A DNA stretch of 64,000 nucleotides from Nonomuraea coxensis DSM 45129 (GTDB lineage: Bacteria > Actinomycetota > Actinomycetes > Streptosporangiales > Streptosporangiaceae): the NCBI RefSeq assembly GCF_019397265.1, contig NZ_CP068985.1, forward strand, positions 7,807,001-7,871,000, given 5' to 3'. Below the pieces are notes generated by a model. The model was given only the letters and a program-made list of their open reading frames with translations. It searched no databases and had not been told where the DNA came from. A program made the translations under genes and the position numbers. How positions within the stretch are numbered: position 1 is the first letter of the stretch; each line of letters begins with the position of its first letter. This document shows, piece after piece, positions 61,242 through 64,000 of this stretch.

Positions 61242-62711
61242 CTACTCCCCTGTGTACATGCGGGCCAGGTCGACCAGTTCCACGTCCGGCCGCCCGCGGG
61301 CCAGCTCCGTCAATTCAGCAGTGAAGCCCGAGCGGGCGAACAGCAGCAGCTTGGGCTGCCGTTCGATCCTGGCGTCGGGAAGCAGCGCCCGCAGGTGTTC
61401 CAGCCGGTGGAGCTGCCCGGCGTCCATGGGCCCGGACGTCGCCTTGGCCTCGCCGATCGCGATGATCCGGTCGGCAGCGAAGGAGTCCGACTCGGTGATC
61501 ACCAGGTCCAGCTCATGGCCCTGGCGATGGGCGCGGCATGGGATGTCGCTGGGACGTACGGCGGTGGCGATGCCGCCCAGCGTCTCGCTGGAGGCGTGCA
61601 GGAAGCACCACTCGCGGGCCAGATCCTCGAAGTGCGGGCCATAGATCCTGGAGGCCACCGTGTCGGCGCTGGTCCACCAGACCCGCTCCGCCCGACCGGC
61701 GACGAGCTCCGGCTCACGACGCTGAATGATCAGCTGGTGAAGGCGGACGACCGGCTCGGCGATCCGGAAGACGCTCCGCTTGTCCCGTAGCGCGTCATCG
61801 ACCTGCTCGACCAGACCGATGTCGCGAAGACCCTGCAACAGATGCGCCAGCCCGCCGGAGGGGCGGCCGAGGGCGGCGGCTATCTCGGAACGCCGGTGAC
61901 TGCCCGCACTGATGGCGCTCAGCACGGCGGTGTAGGACGTGGGGTCGGAGATCGACGGCTCTTCCCGCAGGAGAAGGCCACCCTCCCGGAACATCGCCGA
62001 GGCAGGGTTGAGCAGCCGCCGCCGCACCCAGCGGTCGAAGTCTTCGCGGGCGGCGGGACGTGATCCGCCGCACATCTCAAGATAGGCAGGGGTGCCGCCG
62101 ACCAGGGCGTGAACTCGGAAGGCCAACTCCGGATCGTCCGTCAGACCCCAGAAGGACGCGGCGTCACGGAAACCGAAGGGCCGTACGACCAGTTCGAGCA
62201 CGGCCCGGCCGCGCAGGGGCGCGCCGCCGCCGAGCAGCTGAGCCATCGTGGTCAGGGCACTGCCGCAGAGAATCAGCCGGGTACGGGTGCGCTCCTTCGC
62301 GTGTCCCCTCGGGCTGAGCGCGTGCTGCAGGTAGGACGGTAGCGCGGGGGTCGAGGAGACCAGGTAGGGGAACTCATCGATGATGACCGGTGTCGCCCGT
62401 TCCTCGCCCAGCCGCAGCAGCTCCTCGAGTCCTTCGCGCCAGTCCCGGAACGTCACCGGCTGCCGCAGCCCGCGGTAGGCGGCGTACGCGGAGCCGAGGT
62501 CGGCCAGGTTCTGGGCCTCGCTCTGCTGGGTGGCCGCGAACACCATGCCACCGGTCGCCTCGGCGAGCAGTTCGAGCATGAGGGTCTTGCCCTGGCGCCG
62601 GCGCCCGTAGACGAGCCCCAGTGTGGCGCCGTTCGCCGGGCTGGTGGCGAAGTCGGCGAGCTCTTCCCACTCGGAGTCCCGACGGAAGAGACGGTCAGGC
62701 TTCGGTAGCAC
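61242..62711 (-). CDS. P-loop ATPase with C-terminal PD-(D/E)XK nuclease-like domain (DUF234-like), copy 2
   Basis: The 489-residue product is a paralog of the downstream gene: Walker A GRRRQGKT (36-43), Walker B VIIDEFPYL, winged-helix region, and C-terminal HELDLVIT (D402) with IGEAKA (E421, K423). The first residues PDRLFRRDSEW match PARVLARDAEW of copy 1. GTG 62711 has GGGGGG upstream. Its own inverted-repeat region lies about 22 bases upstream. Two diverged copies in tandem suggest a heteromeric complex or two specificities. Confidence 0.85.
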   Translation of the reverse strand: MLPKPDRLFRRDSEWEELADFATSPANGATLGLVYGRRRQGKTLMLELLAEATGGMVFAATQQSEAQNLADLGSAYAAYRGLRQPVTFRDWREGLEELLRLGEERATPVIIDEFPYLVSSTPALPSYLQHALSPRGHAKERTRTRLILCGSALTTMAQLLGGGAPLRGRAVLELVVRPFGFRDAASFWGLTDDPELAFRVHALVGGTPAYLEMCGGSRPAAREDFDRWVRRRLLNPASAMFREGGLLLREEPSISDPTSYTAVLSAISAGSHRRSEIAAALGRPSGGLAHLLQGLRDIGLVEQVDDALRDKRSVFRIAEPVVRLHQLIIQRREPELVAGRAERVWWTSADTVASRIYGPHFEDLAREWCFLHASSETLGGIATAVRPSDIPCRAHRQGHELDLVITESDSFAADRIIAIGEAKATSGPMDAGQLHRLEHLRALLPDARIERQPKLLLFARSGFTAELTELARGRPDVELVDLARMYTGE

Positions 62712-62733
62712 GCGCCCCCCAAAGGACGGACGA

Positions 62734-62772
62734 GAATGATAGCTGCGACTATCATAGTTACAGCTATCATTC
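62734..62772. promoter_or_regulatory. Nested inverted repeat upstream of ATPase copy 2
   Basis: GAATGATAGCTG (62734-62745) and CAGCTATCATTC (62761-62772) are perfect 12-base arms. The spacer contains ACTATCATAGT, an 11-base palindrome, so the half-site CTATCAT/ATGATAG occurs several times. It looks like an array of regulator sites. Its sequence differs from the repeat at 61194. Confidence 0.75.
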
Positions 62773-62784
62773 GTTGCCCGGCTC

Positions 62785-63525
62785 CTACTTGGAGTTGGCC
62801 TTCAGGTAGTCGGCGTTCATGCGGGCGATCGTGTCCAGCGGGATGCCCTTGGGGCAGACCGCGGTGCACTCGCCGGTGTTCGTGCAGCCGCCGAAGCCCT
62901 CGCCGTCCATCTGGTCCACCATCGCCTTGGCGCGGGTCAGCCGCTCGGGCTGGCCCTGGGGCAGGAGGCTCAGGTGGGTGATCTTGGCGGCGGTGAAGAG
63001 GGAGGCCGAGCCGTTCGGGCAGGCCGCCACGCAGGCGCCGCAGCCGATGCAGGTGGCCGCGTCGAAGGCGGAGTCGGCGTCCTCCTTGCGCACCGGCACG
63101 CTGTGCGCGTCCGGGGCCGAGCCGGCCGGCACCGAGACGAAGCCGCCCGCCTGGATGATGCGGTCGAAGGCGCTGCGGTCCACGACCAGGTCCTTGACGA
63201 CCGGGAACGGGGCCGCCCGCCACGGCTCGATGGTGATCTCCGCGCCGTCCTCGAAGTGGCGCATGTGGAGCTGGCACGTGGTGGTCGCGCGCTGCTCGCC
63301 GTGGGCGACGCCGTTGATCACCATGCCGCACATGCCGCAGATGCCCTCGCGGCAGTCGTGGTCGAAGGCGATCGGGTCGTCGCCCTCCAGGATCAGGCGC
63401 TCGTTGAGGACGTCGAGCATCTCCAGGAAGGACATGTCCGGGGAGATGTCCTCCACCCGGTACGTCACCATCCGTCCCTTGTCCTTGGGACCGCTCTGAC
63501 GCCAGACCTTGAGGGTCAGGTTCAC
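62785..63525 (-). CDS. sdhB: Succinate dehydrogenase/fumarate reductase iron-sulfur subunit
   Basis: The 246-residue product has the [2Fe-2S] motif CREGICGMC with a distant cysteine (TTTC), CIGCGACVAACP for [4Fe-4S], and CTNTGECTAVCP for the third cluster. It passes electrons between the flavoprotein and a membrane subunit or quinone. GTG 63525 overlaps the flavoprotein stop by four bases. The upstream partner lies at the right edge; no cytochrome b subunit is visible in the window. It ends 12 bases before the inverted repeat at 62734. Confidence 0.92.
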   Translation of the reverse strand: MNLTLKVWRQSGPKDKGRMVTYRVEDISPDMSFLEMLDVLNERLILEGDDPIAFDHDCREGICGMCGMVINGVAHGEQRATTTCQLHMRHFEDGAEITIEPWRAAPFPVVKDLVVDRSAFDRIIQAGGFVSVPAGSAPDAHSVPVRKEDADSAFDAATCIGCGACVAACPNGSASLFTAAKITHLSLLPQGQPERLTRAKAMVDQMDGEGFGGCTNTGECTAVCPKGIPLDTIARMNADYLKANSK

Positions 63526-64000
63526 TTGTAGCTCCGCTGGGTCATCTTGACGTACTCGTACTCGAGCGGTTCCTTGTGCAGCACCGGGCCGTCGGGGGTG
63601 CGCTCCCACGCCGAGACGTGCGCGAAGTTCTCGTCGTCGCGCAGGGCCTCGCCGTCGGCGTCCTGCGACTCGGCGCGGAAGTGGCCGCCGCAGGACTCGG
63701 TGCGGACCAGGGCGTCCAGGCACATGAGCTCGGCCAGGTCGAAGAAGTCGGCCACCCGGCCGGCCCGCTCCAGCACCTGGTTCAGCTCCTCGGCGGTGCC
63801 GCTGACCTTGACGTTCTCCCAGAACTCCTGACGCAGCTCGGGGATGCGCTCCAGGGCCTTGCGCAGCGACTCCTCGGTGCGCTCCATGCCGCAGTAGTCC
63901 CACATGAGCTTGCCGAGCTCGCGGTGGAAGGAGTCGGGCGTGCGGGTGCCGTTCACGGACAGCAGCCGCTCGATCCTGGAGCGGACCTTGATCTCCGCCT
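63522..64000 (-). CDS. sdhA: Succinate dehydrogenase/fumarate reductase flavoprotein subunit, C-terminal part (partial)
   Basis: Only the last ~158 residues lie in the window; the frame is open to the right edge. The tail contains the helical C-terminal domain of flavoproteins (NGTRTPDSFHRELGKLMWDY, RTEESLRKALERIPEL, DLAELMCLDALVRTESCGGHFRAE, and DENFAHVSAW near the end). The FAD-binding part is beyond the edge. The stop overlaps the iron-sulfur subunit start. Confidence 0.9.
   Translation of the reverse strand, partial: AEIKVRSRIERLLSVNGTRTPDSFHRELGKLMWDYCGMERTEESLRKALERIPELRQEFWENVKVSGTAEELNQVLERAGRVADFFDLAELMCLDALVRTESCGGHFRAESQDADGEALRDDENFAHVSAWERTPDGPVLHKEPLEYEYVKMTQRSYK

Overview
This window is chromosomal DNA from a high-GC actinomycete. 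The signs are strong GC bias at third codon positions, GTG and TTG starts, mshB (mycothiol biosynthesis), a sigE-rseA-htrA-tatB stress locus, the succinylase DapC/DapD/DapE lysine genes and a narGHJI respiratory nitrate reductase. A Streptosporangiales-like organism (Nonomuraea or a relative) is my best guess, but the sequence alone does not fix the genus. No rRNA, tRNA, CRISPR array, insertion sequence or prophage was found. Gene packing is tight and no gene-free stretch exceeds about 220 bases.

Left part (1-26 kb), mostly conserved housekeeping. In order: a CPBP membrane protease; a secreted protein with a DUF6529 membrane protein; a CitE/malyl-CoA lyase-like enzyme; the Fe-S carrier ATPase Mrp; MarR, DUF1003 and MgtE_N/CBS proteins; an EamA exporter; tatB, htrA, rseA and sigE with a plausible ECF autoregulatory promoter; an O-methyltransferase divergent from sigE; pepA; a DUF3117 protein; a PaaX regulator with a PaaG-like isomerase; tag; a DivIVA-like membrane protein; two LOG-family proteins; dapE and dapD; a lysozyme-like exported protein; dapC and fdxA. 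From memory of H37Rv, the order of the anchor genes (nar, mshB, fdx/dapC, dapD/dapE, LOG, tag, DUF3117, methyltransferase, sigE-rseA-htrA-tatB, mrp) follows Rv1161 to about Rv1232c read in reverse.

Middle part (26-39 kb), a variable insert between the fdxA/dapC and mshB anchors. It holds a methyltransferase and then the most unusual locus: three co-directional genes at 27032-33087. Two paralogous proteins flank a RelE-like-domain/SF1 helicase fusion. One paralog has a clear sigma-region-4 helix-turn-helix; the other has a decayed version and a huge acidic linker. I propose this as a candidate undescribed DNA-repair, transcription-coupled or defence module. Next to it are a cysteinyl-tRNA-synthetase-like protein without KMSKS, a penicillin-acylase-family hydrolase, a small HExxH membrane protein and two redox enzymes.

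Right part (39-64 kb). mshB and a membrane partner; an S9 peptidase; a heterodimeric ABC exporter with only one intact ATP site; narK divergent from narGHJI; a small kinase; rtcB; an exported I36-like protein; an MFS efflux pump with its TetR regulator; an ECF sigma factor with a CU044_5270-type partner; two tandem ATPase/PD-(D/E)XK (DUF234-like) genes, each fronted by a long inverted repeat; and the end of a succinate dehydrogenase/fumarate reductase operon that runs off the right edge.
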